Positions 32,722 through 41,459 of a stretch of DNA of 64,000 bases are shown piece after piece. The DNA comes from Geodermatophilus sabuli (lineage in GTDB: Bacteria > Actinomycetota > Actinomycetes > Mycobacteriales > Geodermatophilaceae). A program made the position numbers and the translations under genes. How positions within the stretch are numbered: the stretch's first letter is position 1; the number at the start of each line of letters is the position of its first letter. The notes below the pieces were generated by a model. That model searched no databases, was not told the origin of the DNA, and saw nothing but the letters and a program-made list of their open reading frames with translations. The stretch covers positions 310,001 through 374,000 of the forward strand of contig NZ_JAAGWF010000008.1 in NCBI RefSeq assembly GCF_010686765.1, in the 5' to 3' direction.

Positions 32722-33903
32722 ATGACGACGGTGCAGCAGCAGCCGGCCGGGGCGACGGCGACGCCGTTCGAGGCCGCCGAGGTCCTCCGTGCCGCCGAGG
32801 GTCTGTTCGACCTCGTCGACGGGCACGGGGCCGAGAACGACCGCACCGGGCGCATCGCCGAGCCGGTCATCGAGGAGCTGTACCGGGTCGGGGCGGTCTC
32901 GGGGTTCACGCCGCGCGAGCTGGGCGGGGCGGAGATGACCCCCCGGCAGCTGATGGACCTCTACCGCACGCTGTCCTACGCCGACCCCTCCACCGGGTGG
33001 GTGACCATGGCACTGGCCATGGTCACCGGCCTCGCCGGCGCCTTCTTCGACGAGGACACCGCCCGCGAGTTGTTCGCCACCCCGCGCCTGGGCATCGCCG
33101 GCCAGGGCACCCGGCCCGGGCGGGCGGTCCCGGTCGACGGCGGTCACCGGCTCACCGGCGAGTGGGCGTTCGCCTCCGGGATCAAGCACGCCACCCACCT
33201 GCACACCGCCGCGGCGGACACCGAGACCGGCCAGACGCGCTTCTTCATCGTGCCGGTCGAGCAGGTCACGCTGATCGAGAACTGGGACGTGCTGGGCCTG
33301 CGCGGGACCGGCAGCATCGACTACACGCTGTCCGACCACTTCGTCCCGATCACCTACAGCTACCCGTCGCTGAGCACCGAGCCGGTGACCGGAGGCGACC
33401 TCTACCGGATCGGCATCGGCAACTACGCCAGCCTCAACCACGGGCCCTGGGCCCTGGGCGTCGGCCGGCGACTGCTCGACGAGCTCGCGGCCGTCGTCCG
33501 CGCGAAGACCGGCCGCCCCGGGGCGGCCACCGACACCGCCGCGTTCGCCGAGCACTACGCGAAGGCCGAGGTGCAGCTGCGCGCCGCCCAGGCGCTCCTC
33601 TACGAGGTGTGGGCGGAGATCGAGGACGTGCTCGCCCGGGGAGGGTCGATCCCGCTGCGCCTGGAGACCCTCAACCGGGTGGCGCTGAACAACGCGACGT
33701 TCTCGGTCGCCGAGATCGCCCAGTTCGTCTACGTGTCCGTCGGCAGCGAGGCGCTGCGCAACGGCGTCGTCCAGCGGCTGTTCCGGGACGTGCACGGCGG
33801 CACCCAGCACATCTCCTCATCCCCGCTGGTCCTGCAGTCCGCCGGACGGGAGCTGGCCGGGCTGGCCGAGGGGAAGCGCTGGGTGCACTTCGCCCTGAAG
33901 TGA
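32722..33903 (+). CDS. Acyl-CoA dehydrogenase-fold flavoprotein (monooxygenase-type)
   Basis: 393 residues, in the acyl-CoA dehydrogenase superfamily. Conserved parts are the N-terminal helical domain (GFTPRELGGAEMTPRQLMDLYRTLSYADPSTGWV), the mid strand domain (LTGEWAFASGIKHATHL, WDVLGLRGTGSIDYTL) and the C-terminal helices ending RDVHGGTQHISSS. The last motif and the lack of an obvious catalytic Glu suit the two-component flavin monooxygenases (SfnB/DszC/HpaH-like), not fatty-acid oxidation; this split is inferred. It follows LysR and precedes a binding lipoprotein. Confidence 0.8.
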   Translation: MTTVQQQPAGATATPFEAAEVLRAAEGLFDLVDGHGAENDRTGRIAEPVIEELYRVGAVSGFTPRELGGAEMTPRQLMDLYRTLSYADPSTGWVTMALAMVTGLAGAFFDEDTARELFATPRLGIAGQGTRPGRAVPVDGGHRLTGEWAFASGIKHATHLHTAAADTETGQTRFFIVPVEQVTLIENWDVLGLRGTGSIDYTLSDHFVPITYSYPSLSTEPVTGGDLYRIGIGNYASLNHGPWALGVGRRLLDELAAVVRAKTGRPGAATDTAAFAEHYAKAEVQLRAAQALLYEVWAEIEDVLARGGSIPLRLETLNRVALNNATFSVAEIAQFVYVSVGSEALRNGVVQRLFRDVHGGTQHISSSPLVLQSAGRELAGLAEGKRWVHFALK

Positions 33904-33908
33904 CCCGT

Positions 33909-33957
33909 CATTCCGAAGCGCGGAACTTCCACGCGCTGCGTTGCGCAGCTCGGAATG
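33909..33957. promoter_or_regulatory. Nested inverted repeats between the flavoprotein and binding-protein genes
   Basis: CATTCCGA (33909-33916) is the exact inverse of TCGGAATG (33950-33957). Inside lie TTCCG-N5-CGGAA (33911-33925) and the hairpin GCTGCG-TTG-CGCAGC (33935-33949). This may be a terminator, a protein site, or both. Confidence 0.45.
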
Positions 33958-34020
33958 GTGACCTACGTTACAGCGCGGCCCTCGCCGGGGCCCGCACCCG
34001 AACGACTCCCGAGGAGAAGC

Positions 34021-35022
34021 ATGAAGTCGTCGAGATCCGCATGGGCCGCCGTGACCGCGGGGGTGCTCATGCTCAGCGCCGCCTGCGGCGGGTCCGACGA
34101 CGGCGACTCGCCGGACGCCGCGGCCACCTCGAGCGCCTCCGGTGACGGTGGCCTGACCACCCTCACCATGGCCGAGACGCCGGGTGGCCCGTTCTCCTTC
34201 GTCGCCTACGGCGTCCAGCGGGGGCACTTCGAGGACGAGGGCATCGACCTGCAGGCGCGGGTGAACCCGGCCGGCGGCACCGCCACCGTGCCGGCGCTCG
34301 TGCAGGGCGACATGGACGTGCTCGGCCTGGACCTGGTCTCGGCCATCACCAGCATCGGCCGCGGCCTGCCCATCAAGATGGTCGCCGCCGGCAGCGCGAC
34401 GTCCGAGGAGGCCGACGGCGACTTCGCCGCGGTGCTCGTGCGGGCCGACAGCCCCATCCAGGGGCCGGAGGACCTCGAGGGCATCCGGATGGGGGTCAAC
34501 GCGCTGCGCAACGTCAACGACCTGGCCATCGGCGACATCCGCGACGACCAGGGCTTCGCGGAGGACGCGATCAGCCCGGTGGAGCTGCCCTTCCCGGAGA
34601 TCCTCGCCGCCATCGACCGCGGCGACGTCGACGCCGGCATCCTCATCGAGCCGTTCGCGACCATCGGCCAGAACCAGGGGCTGCGCGTCGTCCACCGGCC
34701 GTGGTGGGGGATCGAGCCCGGCCTGCAGATCGGCACGATGGTCATGACCGACGAGACCGTGGCGGCCAACCCGGACGTCGTCGAGGCCTTCGGGCGGGCC
34801 GTGCAGGCGACCGCCGACGACATCCGCGAGGACCCCGCGTCCTTCCGTGCCGCGCTGCCCGAGTTGATCGAGCTCGACCCGGCTCTGGCCGAGAGGATCA
34901 ACCTCATCCAGTGGCGCGGTAAGAACGACACGGAGTCGATCCAGACCTTCGGCGAGCGCATGGTCAAGTACGGCCTGCTCGAGGAGGAGATCGACTACGA
35001 CGAGGCGATCCTCGACGACTGA
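34021..35022 (+). CDS. ABC substrate-binding lipoprotein (SsuA/TauA/NMT1 type)
   Basis: 333 residues. Lipoprotein signal: KSSRSAWAAVTAGVLMLSAAC with LSAAC as lipobox, then a Ser/Asp-rich linker. The mature part is an NMT1-like periplasmic binding fold (GGPFSFVAYGVQRGHFEDEGIDLQ, GVNALRNVNDLAIGD, GDVDAGILIEPFATIGQ). Relatives bind sulfonates, taurine, nitrate or thiamine precursors. GAGGAG precedes the ATG. No permease or ATPase gene is adjacent. The window has a second such orphan at 40383. Confidence 0.9.
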   Translation: MKSSRSAWAAVTAGVLMLSAACGGSDDGDSPDAAATSSASGDGGLTTLTMAETPGGPFSFVAYGVQRGHFEDEGIDLQARVNPAGGTATVPALVQGDMDVLGLDLVSAITSIGRGLPIKMVAAGSATSEEADGDFAAVLVRADSPIQGPEDLEGIRMGVNALRNVNDLAIGDIRDDQGFAEDAISPVELPFPEILAAIDRGDVDAGILIEPFATIGQNQGLRVVHRPWWGIEPGLQIGTMVMTDETVAANPDVVEAFGRAVQATADDIREDPASFRAALPELIELDPALAERINLIQWRGKNDTESIQTFGERMVKYGLLEEEIDYDEAILDD

Positions 35023-35031
35023 CGGCCCGCT

Positions 35032-35061
35032 CCCCGGTGCGTCCGTCGCGCCGCACCGGGG
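35032..35061 (+). terminator. Hairpin after the first binding-protein gene
   Basis: CCCCGGTGCG (35032-35041) pairs perfectly with CGCACCGGGG (35052-35061) around a 10-base loop, ten bases after the stop codon. Confidence 0.55.
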
Positions 35062-35089
35062 CGAGGCCGTCCCCGACGAGGGGAGCACG

Positions 35090-35962
35090 ATGACGACGAC
35101 AGCCACCGGCCTGCCGACCGGCGGCCCGCAGCTGGTCGACGTCCCGGCGCCGGACGGCGTCCTGCTGCAGGGGATGCTGCTGCCCCCGCCGGCCGACGGC
35201 GGGCGGGCGGCCCTGCTGCACGTGCACGGCAAGGGCGGCAACTTCTACTCCGGCCCGTCGCGGACGCTCCCGCCACTGCTGGCCCCCGACCGCTTCGTGC
35301 ACCTGTCGCTGAACCTGCGCTGCCACGACCTCGCCTACAGCCGGCTCGGCGACGCCGCCGGGATCGCGACCGGCGCGGAGGCCGCGTACGGCGGCATGTG
35401 GGAGCGGCTGGCCGACGGACCGGTCGACATCCGCGCCGGGGTCGACTGGCTGCGCGAGCGGACCGGTCTGCCGGTCGTCGTCGTCGCCCACTCGGCCGGG
35501 GGCTACTTCCTCGGCGACTGGGCGCCGGGGCCGGGGGAGGTGGCGGGGAGGGTCTTCCTCTCCCCGCTGACCTCGGTGCGGTTCCCCCTGTCGGCGTGGT
35601 TCGCCGACGACGCCGCGCTGGACCGGGCGCGGCTGCGGGCCGAGGAGCTGGTCGCCCGCGGCCAGGGCCACCTGCTGCTGCCGGTGCCCGCCTGGTACTT
35701 CGCCATCTCCGCCGAGTCGTTCCTCGAGCGGCTGGCCGAGCGTCCCGACCGCTGGCTGCAGGGCTGCAACGCCTCGCCGTCCCCGCTGCTGATGCTGTGG
35801 GGCGGCGCGGAGACGCGGGCAGCAGCCTGGCGGGAGCTCTTCGACCGGCTCGACGTCGACGACCGGACCGCCGTCGAGGTCCCCGGCGCCGGCCACGAGT
35901 ACGGCGGCGCCGAGGCCGCCGTCGCCGCCCACGTGACCGGCTTCGTCGACGCCCACCTCTGA
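35090..35962 (+). CDS. Alpha/beta hydrolase
   Basis: 290 residues. HVHGKGGNFYSGP near 42 forms the oxyanion region; the nucleophile elbow is VVAHSAGGYFLGDW near 140; MLWGGAETRAAAW and GAGHEYGGAE give the acid and histidine. It resembles DUF1749-like hydrolases. GAGGGGAGCACG precedes the ATG. It follows the binding-protein gene on the same strand beyond a hairpin, so it could belong to the same LysR-linked set at a lower level of expression. Confidence 0.8.
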   Translation: MTTTATGLPTGGPQLVDVPAPDGVLLQGMLLPPPADGGRAALLHVHGKGGNFYSGPSRTLPPLLAPDRFVHLSLNLRCHDLAYSRLGDAAGIATGAEAAYGGMWERLADGPVDIRAGVDWLRERTGLPVVVVAHSAGGYFLGDWAPGPGEVAGRVFLSPLTSVRFPLSAWFADDAALDRARLRAEELVARGQGHLLLPVPAWYFAISAESFLERLAERPDRWLQGCNASPSPLLMLWGGAETRAAAWRELFDRLDVDDRTAVEVPGAGHEYGGAEAAVAAHVTGFVDAHL

Positions 35963-35971
35963 CCGCGGCTC

Positions 35972-37216
35972 TCAGGCGGTCGGGTCGGACACCACGGCGA
36001 GGAACAGCGGCGAGCGGGTCCGCGTGTCGGTCAGCAGGAAGAGGAAGGGCCGGTCGAACACGACCGTCCGGCGCGGCGCCCGCGCCGACACCGCCATGGC
36101 CACGCCGGTCGCGGCGGCGGCCTCGGTGCCCCGCTCGTCCACGCGCAGGTACGTCTTCTGCACCACCTGGGAGATCTCCAGCCCCGGCCGGCCGAGCGCC
36201 GACCAGTCGCCCTGCAGCGGGAGCCCCAGCCGGGTCAGGGGGCCGAGCAGGTCGTGCGACTGCTCGAGGTGCATCGTCGGCAGGCTCACGTCGACCTCCT
36301 CCGGCGAGGCGGCGGCGAGGTCGGTCAACAGCGCCCCGTCGACGGCGCACGGGTCGGTGTCCTCCGGTGGCAGGACGGCGACGGCGGCCAGCGTGCCGTC
36401 CCGGTAGGGCAGCTCGACGGCCTCCCAGCCGGCGATCCGGTGCGCGGTGCCGGAGCCGCCGCGCATCATGCCGACCGTCACCGCGCCCGACGGAGCGGCG
36501 AAGCGGGCCTCCGTGGTGCCGGTGAACGGGGTCGCCCACCGCGCCCGCAGGTGGACTGCGTTGGTCAGCACGACGGCGGTCGACGCCGGCAGCGGATCGT
36601 CGAAGAGGCCGCGGATGAGCCCGGCGGTGTCCTCCTCGACCGTCTCGTCGATCGCCGCGGTGGCCGCCCGCGGGTCCTCGGCGAAGTCCAGGGACCGCAC
36701 CTCGGCGGCGAAGGCTGTCGCGAGGTCGTCGAGGTAACGCCGGTCGGGGTGCAGTCCCGAGGCGGTCCACAGCCGGTTGCTCACCCGCAGGGCGTCGGGC
36801 GCGTCGTCGTCGTCCGGGTCCGCGTCGGAGCGCAGGGCGGAGAGCGCGCCGGTGTGGTCGCGCAGCGCGGCGGCCACGTCCGGTGACCACTCGGGGAGGT
36901 GCAGCAGGGCGCCGAGGTCCACGGCGGTCCGCCCCGTCGCGGCGGGGTGCAGCAGGGCGAGGGCCTGCGCGGCCGAGGTGGGGGACAGCAGCAGGGTGCC
37001 GCCGGCCCGTCCCGCGCAGATCTCCCGCACCAGGTCGACGCCGAAGGCGGTCTGCGCCGCGGCGACGTCGGTGGCGGTCAGGTCACCGCGAGCGAGCTCG
37101 GACGCCGTGCCGCGGTGCACGACGGCGGTGGCGCCGGTGCTGTCGCACATGGCCAGCGCCAGGGCGGCGGCGGCCGCGACGACCAGCCGCGGCCCGCGCC
37201 ACGGACCAGACCCCAC
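35972..37216 (-). CDS. Serpin (serine protease inhibitor), secreted
   Basis: 414 residues from GTG 37216 behind AGGAGG. N-terminal signal sequence (RLVVAAAAALALAMC) ends at a Cys, but Met at -1 is not a normal lipobox, so simple secretion is as likely. The serpin fold is complete: NRLWTASGLHPDRRYLD, TNAVHLRARWATPF, VELPYRDGTLAAVAVLPP, and the hinge DERGTEAAAATG near 373-385, which is the type needed for inhibition. Counting from the hinge Gly as P15, the reactive bond would fall at Val-Ser/Ala (P1 Ser). It would trap an extracellular serine protease; the target is unknown. Confidence 0.9.
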   Translation of the reverse strand: MGSGPWRGPRLVVAAAAALALAMCDSTGATAVVHRGTASELARGDLTATDVAAAQTAFGVDLVREICAGRAGGTLLLSPTSAAQALALLHPAATGRTAVDLGALLHLPEWSPDVAAALRDHTGALSALRSDADPDDDDAPDALRVSNRLWTASGLHPDRRYLDDLATAFAAEVRSLDFAEDPRAATAAIDETVEEDTAGLIRGLFDDPLPASTAVVLTNAVHLRARWATPFTGTTEARFAAPSGAVTVGMMRGGSGTAHRIAGWEAVELPYRDGTLAAVAVLPPEDTDPCAVDGALLTDLAAASPEEVDVSLPTMHLEQSHDLLGPLTRLGLPLQGDWSALGRPGLEISQVVQKTYLRVDERGTEAAAATGVAMAVSARAPRRTVVFDRPFLFLLTDTRTRSPLFLAVVSDPTA

Positions 37217-37468
37217 CCGGCACCTCCTCCGACCCCGGACCCACCCGGCTGCGCCGATCGTCGTGCCGGCGGACCATCCGCCGCAAGGCCGCCCGCCCGG
37301 GCCGCCCGGCCCCGACCGCGTCGGGAGAGGGATTCGTCAAGGCCATTCCGCACTCGGCGCAATCGTTCAGCGGAAAGCGGAAAGAGCCATTCCGTCATGG
37401 CCGTCCGGGGAAGTCACTGATTGGCTCCGGGGAGAACTCCCACCGACGTCCGGAGGAATGCACCCGCC
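37217..37468. other. Divergent regulatory region, serpin/clpP
   Basis: About 250 bases between divergent genes. The right half is less GC-rich than its surroundings. GCCATTCCG occurs at 37342-37350 and again near 37386-37394, and GCGGAAA is directly repeated between them. These look like binding sites, but no known operator could be assigned. Confidence 0.4.
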
Positions 37469-38083
37469 ATGACCGCTCCGTCCCCGCGCCTGGCCACCGC
37501 CCCCGCGAGCCTCCCCGACTCGGTGTACGAACGGCTGCTGGGGGAGCGGATCGTCTTCCTGGGCAGCCAGGTCGACGACGACATCGCCAACCAGCTGGCG
37601 GCGCAGATGCTCCTGCTCTCGGCCGAGGACGCGCGCCGCGACATCCACCTCTACATCAACTCGCCGGGCGGCTCGGTGTCGGCCGGGATGGCGCTCTACG
37701 ACACCATGCAGTTCATCGACTGCGACGTCGCCACCTACGCCATGGGGATGGCCGCGTCGATGGGGCAGTTCCTGCTCGCGGCCGGCACCGCCGGGAAGCG
37801 GTACGCCCTGCCGCACGCGCGGATCATGATGCACCAGCCCTCCGCGGGCCTCGGCGGCACGGAGTCCGACGTCACCATCCAGGCCGACATGCTGCGCCGG
37901 CTCAAGCGGCAGCTCACCGAGCTGCAGGCTCGCCACACCGGGCAGACCGTCGAGCGGATCGAGCAGGACGCCGACCGCGACCGGTGGTTCACCGCGGCCG
38001 AGGCGCGCGACTACGGCTTCGTCGACCACGTCATCAGCTCCGCGGCCGCCCTGCCGGCCGGCGACGACCCGCTCACCGCCTGA
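37469..38083 (+). CDS. clpP: ATP-dependent Clp protease proteolytic subunit (solitary ClpP)
   Basis: 204 residues from ATG 37469, GGAGGA 11 bases upstream. The catalytic serine is in GMAASMGQFLL near 100, the histidine in ARIMMHQPSAG near 125 and the aspartate in QDADRDRWF near 175, so it is active-looking. No second clpP, clpX or trigger-factor gene is next to it, unlike the usual actinobacterial clpP1-clpP2 operon; it is therefore a third, separate copy (inference). It faces the serpin gene across a shared regulatory region. Confidence 0.93.
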   Translation: MTAPSPRLATAPASLPDSVYERLLGERIVFLGSQVDDDIANQLAAQMLLLSAEDARRDIHLYINSPGGSVSAGMALYDTMQFIDCDVATYAMGMAASMGQFLLAAGTAGKRYALPHARIMMHQPSAGLGGTESDVTIQADMLRRLKRQLTELQARHTGQTVERIEQDADRDRWFTAAEARDYGFVDHVISSAAALPAGDDPLTA

Positions 38084-38102
38084 CGAGCCGACCTGGGCCG
38101 GC

Positions 38103-39371
38103 TCAACCGGCGGCGGCGTCCTCCGGGACGTCGGTGAGCCGCCACGGCCGGACGACGAGCACCAGGACGGCGATCGCCAGGACCAGCGCGGTGACGATGA
38201 CGGTGCCCATCGCCGCCGCGTCGTTGCCGAGCAGGCCGACGAAGGGAGCCACGGCCGCGCCGACGCCGAACTGGACCGCGCCCAGCAGGGCCGCCGCCGC
38301 ACCAGCCGCCTCGCCGTGCCGGGACAGCGCCAACGCCGGGGCGTTGGGCAGTGCCAGTCCGCCGCAGAACAGCACGGCCCACAGCGGGATCAGGACGCCG
38401 AGCAGGCCGCCGGTACCGGTGAGGGCCAGCACCAGCAGCACCGATCCCGCGATGGTCCCGGCGATCACGCCCGCGACGAGGATCTGGGCCGGCGCCCAGC
38501 GGCGCAGCACGACCGGGTTGAGCTGGGTGGCCGCGATCAGCCAGAACGCGCCGGCGCCGAACAGCAGGCCGAACTGCTGCTCGTCGAGGCCGAACTGGCT
38601 CTGGAAGACGAACGAGGAGCCGGACACGTAGCTGAACAGACCGGCCATCGTCAGGCCGGCGACGAGCACCAGGCCGACGTACGTCCGGTCCTGGAGCAGC
38701 CCCCGGTAGGTCCCCAGCGTGCCGCGGAACCCGCTGGTGCTCCGGCGCTCGGGCGGCAGCGTCTCCCGCAGTCCCCAGGCACCGAAGGCGACCAGGAGCG
38801 CGCCGTAGAGCGCGAGGACGACGAAGATGCCGCGCCACGACGTGAACCGCAGCAGCTCCCCGCCGATGGTCGGGGCCAGCACCGGCGCGGCGCCCAGGAC
38901 GAGGAAGAGCCGGGACAGCATCGTCGCCGCGGCGCGCCCGGTGAACAGGTCACGGACGACGGCCATGGCGATCACCGCACCGGCCGCGCTGCCCACCCCC
39001 TGGAGCACCCGCAGGACGCCGAGGACGCCGATGCTCGGCGCCACCAGCACCAGCAGGGACGCCACCACGTACAGCGCCGTCCCGGCCAGCAGCGGGCGGC
39101 GCCGGCCCAGCGCGTCGGACAGGGGCCCGAGCACCAGCTGGCCCGCGGCCAGGCCCAGCAGCGTGCCGGTCAGGGTGAGCTGGACGGTGGCCGAGGTGGT
39201 GGCGAGGTCGTCGGTGATGGTCGGCAGCGCCGGCAGGTACATGTCGATCGTGAGGGGTCCGAGGGCGACGAACGCGCCGAGGACGAGGGCCAGCAGTGCG
39301 CGGCTCCGCGCACCGACGGGCGGAGCTGTCGGTGGGGCGAGGCGCGTGGGGTGGCTCTGCGTGGCGGTCAC
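38103..39371 (-). CDS. Bcr/CflA family multidrug MFS exporter
   Basis: 422 residues with twelve membrane segments. The Bcr/CflA signature is clear: PLTIDMYLPALPTITDDLATTSATVQLTLTGTLLGLAAGQL near 40-80, GPLSDALGRRRPLL near 83 as motif A, and RVLQGVGSAAGAVIAMAVVRDLF near 122. Members expel drugs such as bicyclomycin, or small metabolites. It converges on clpP and is divergent from the LURP-one-like gene 180 bases away. Confidence 0.92.
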   Translation of the reverse strand: MTATQSHPTRLAPPTAPPVGARSRALLALVLGAFVALGPLTIDMYLPALPTITDDLATTSATVQLTLTGTLLGLAAGQLVLGPLSDALGRRRPLLAGTALYVVASLLVLVAPSIGVLGVLRVLQGVGSAAGAVIAMAVVRDLFTGRAAATMLSRLFLVLGAAPVLAPTIGGELLRFTSWRGIFVVLALYGALLVAFGAWGLRETLPPERRSTSGFRGTLGTYRGLLQDRTYVGLVLVAGLTMAGLFSYVSGSSFVFQSQFGLDEQQFGLLFGAGAFWLIAATQLNPVVLRRWAPAQILVAGVIAGTIAGSVLLVLALTGTGGLLGVLIPLWAVLFCGGLALPNAPALALSRHGEAAGAAAALLGAVQFGVGAAVAPFVGLLGNDAAAMGTVIVTALVLAIAVLVLVVRPWRLTDVPEDAAAG

Positions 39372-39550
39372 GGGGTCCTTCGATCAGGGGAGCGTCGGGC
39401 GGGGCCTCCGTCGGCCGCGTACGTGGACCGACAAGTCCGCCCACCCGCCGTCCATTCCTCCTGGTGGCGTGGGGAGGAACACCCGCCGCTCGCCTCGGGT
39501 GGGTCACGATGGGTCCTCGCCGCCGCCCCGACCGCTACGGAGACCCAGCC

Positions 39551-40171
39551 GTGACCACACCCCCCGCGTCCCAGCCGCCGGCCGCGATGGTCGTGCCCGC
39601 CTTCTTCGTCAAACAGCGGATCACCCTCATGGTCAACCGGTACGAGATCCTGGCCGCCGACCCCGACGGCACCGAGGGCCAGTTGCTGGCCCTGGCCGAG
39701 CAGAAGCGGATGAAGCTCAAGGAGGAGGTGGTCTTCTACTCCGACGCCACCAAGAGCCGCGCGGTGTTCTCGTTCAAGGCCCGCCAGCGGCTCGACGTGC
39801 GCGCCGAGCACGACGTCTACGACGAGCACGGCGTGGCCCTGGGCATGTTCCGCAAGCAGTTCGGCGCGAGCCTGCTGCGCTCCACCTGGGACCTGTCGGT
39901 GCCGGGACTGGAGGCCGTCGGCCGCGAGCGCCGACCGGTCATCGCCGTCCTCCGGCGGGTCTGGGACCTGATCCCCTACCTCGGCGACGTCTGGGTGCCC
40001 TTCGTCTTCCACTTCGACTTCGTCGACACCGCGACCGGCGCGACGGTCCTGGTCAGCGAGCGGCAGAAGGCCGTCCGCGACCGGTACTCGGTGACCGTGC
40101 CGGACCCGCGGGTGGACTTCCGCGTCGCCGCCTGCATGGCCGTCGCGCTGGACGCGCTGCAGAGCCGCTGA
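39551..40171 (+). CDS. LURP-one-related / scramblase-like protein
   Basis: 206 residues from GTG 39551; an open frame continues upstream without family sequence. The protein has the LOR (tubby-like) beta-barrel pattern: VKQRITLMVNRYEILA at the start, LKEEVVFYSDATKSRAVFSFKARQRLDVRAEHDVYDEHG in the middle and FHFDFVDTATG with ERQKAVRDRYSV at the end. Bacterial members are soluble and of unknown function. It probably has its own promoter. Confidence 0.8.
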   Translation: MTTPPASQPPAAMVVPAFFVKQRITLMVNRYEILAADPDGTEGQLLALAEQKRMKLKEEVVFYSDATKSRAVFSFKARQRLDVRAEHDVYDEHGVALGMFRKQFGASLLRSTWDLSVPGLEAVGRERRPVIAVLRRVWDLIPYLGDVWVPFVFHFDFVDTATGATVLVSERQKAVRDRYSVTVPDPRVDFRVAACMAVALDALQSR

Positions 40172-40269
40172 CCGGCGGCGGACCGGTTCGGGCGGGCCCT
40201 CGGCGGCCGTCGCGGCGCTCCACGTCCCGTGCCGGTGCCCACCGTGACCGTCGGCAACGGCATGGCCGG

Positions 40270-40298
40270 TTGACGCTGTGACTGCCCTCACCTAGCGT
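40270..40298 (+). promoter_or_regulatory. Promoter of the second binding-protein gene
   Basis: TTGACG (40270-40275) and TAGCGT (40293-40298) with a 17-base spacer, one of the best vegetative promoters in the window. It leaves a leader of about 80 bases before ATG 40383. Confidence 0.6.
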
Positions 40299-40382
40299 CC
40301 CGTCCGGAAAGCGCCCGCGTGTTCGGATGGCGCACGCGCGGTCGTGATCCGCTCCGTCACCGCACCACCTCGAGGAGAACTG

Positions 40383-41405
40383 ATGCGCAGCTCGACCGCG
40401 TCCACCGGGCGCCGGCTGGTGCCGCTCGCCGCCGCACTGGCACTGGTGCTCAGCGCCTGCGGCGACGACGGCGGGGACACCGGCGGCGGCGACGCCGCAG
40501 CCGGGAGCAGCAGCGGCGGCGCCGGGGAGACGCAGACCGTCGAGGTCGGCATCATCCCGGTCAGCGACGTGGCGATCCTCTACCTGGGGCAGGAGCAGGG
40601 CTTCTTCGCCGACCGCGGCATCGAGCTCAACTTCAACTTCGGCCAGGGTGGTGCCGCGCTGGTCCCGGCCGTCGTCTCCGGCGAGTACGCCTTCGGCTTC
40701 AGCGGCATCACCTCGATCCTGCAGGCCCGTGAGGAGGGCCTCCCGGTCACCGCGATCGCACCGACCTCGTGGAGCAACGGCGAGGTGGGCGGCCAGATCA
40801 ACGCCCTCATCGGCAACGACCCCGCGATCCAGGACGCCGGTGACCTCGAGGGCCGCACGATCGCCCTGAACATCCTCAACAGCCAGGTGGAGGCCCTCGC
40901 CCGCAACTCGGTCGAGGTCAACGGCGGCAACCCCGACAACGTCAACTTCGTCGAGATGTCCCTGCCCGACGCGGTCACCGCGCTGGGCAGCGGCGATGTC
41001 GACGCCTTCGTCTGCGGCGAGCCGTTCTGCACCCTGGCGCTCGACGCCGGCGGCCGCGTCATCGCCGACAACTGGCTCGACCTCGTCCCCGACGGCGTGG
41101 GCATGTCCGGCGTCTACTTCACGACCGAGCAGCAGATCGAGGCCGACCCCGAGCTGTTCGCCGGCATCCAGGAGGCGATCCTCGAGTCGCTGGACTACTC
41201 CCGCGAGCACCCGGACGAGTGGCGGGCGCAGATCACCGAGTACACCGAGACCGACCCGGCCCTGGTCGCGCGGATCACGATGCCCCTGTTCAAGTCCGAG
41301 TACACCGAGGAGGAGTACCAGGTCGCCCCGAACAAGGCCAAGGAGTACGGGATCCTCGACGAGGTGCCCGCGGCCGACGAGTTCTTCTGGGAGCCCTCCA
41401 GCTGA
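40383..41405 (+). CDS. ABC substrate-binding lipoprotein (NMT1/TauA type)
   Basis: 340 residues. The signal RRLVPLAAALALVLSAC has lipobox LSAC at residues ~23-26, followed by a Gly/Asp/Ser linker. Binding fold: VEVGIIPVSDVAILYLGQEQGFFADRGIELNFNF, GEYAFGFSGITSILQAREEGLPVTAIA, GDVDAFVCGEPFCTLALD. Two cysteines in CGEPFC could form a disulfide in the pocket region. GAGGAG precedes the ATG. No transporter permease or ATPase is adjacent; the next gene is a CmcJ-like oxygenase beyond a perfect palindrome. Confidence 0.9.
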   Translation: MRSSTASTGRRLVPLAAALALVLSACGDDGGDTGGGDAAAGSSSGGAGETQTVEVGIIPVSDVAILYLGQEQGFFADRGIELNFNFGQGGAALVPAVVSGEYAFGFSGITSILQAREEGLPVTAIAPTSWSNGEVGGQINALIGNDPAIQDAGDLEGRTIALNILNSQVEALARNSVEVNGGNPDNVNFVEMSLPDAVTALGSGDVDAFVCGEPFCTLALDAGGRVIADNWLDLVPDGVGMSGVYFTTEQQIEADPELFAGIQEAILESLDYSREHPDEWRAQITEYTETDPALVARITMPLFKSEYTEEEYQVAPNKAKEYGILDEVPAADEFFWEPSS

Positions 41406-41421
41406 CCCCGGCCGAGCACGA

Positions 41422-41459
41422 ACGCATCGCCCGCGGCCGATCGGCCGCGGGCGATGCGT
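41422..41459. terminator. 38-base perfect palindrome
   Basis: ACGCATCGCCCGCGGCCGA is followed directly by its exact reverse complement, giving a 19+19 palindrome with no loop bases. It starts 16 bases after a stop codon, which fits a transcription terminator without T tract; as DNA it is also a perfect dyad that a protein could bind. Confidence 0.7.

Noticed and set aside
35397-36890. Long Arg/Gly-rich frames on both strands across the hydrolase and serpin genes
   Set aside because: They overlap well supported genes in other frames and contain no domain.
33909-37394. Octamer CATTCCG-type sequence shared by the gaps at 33909-33957 and 37342-37394 as a common operator
   Set aside because: Only 7-8 bases are shared and the surrounding sequence differs; chance occurrence is likely.
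37340-37395. ClgR box upstream of clpP
   Set aside because: The required CGC-N5-GCG dyad is absent; only direct repeats (GCCATTCCG, GCGGAAA) are present.
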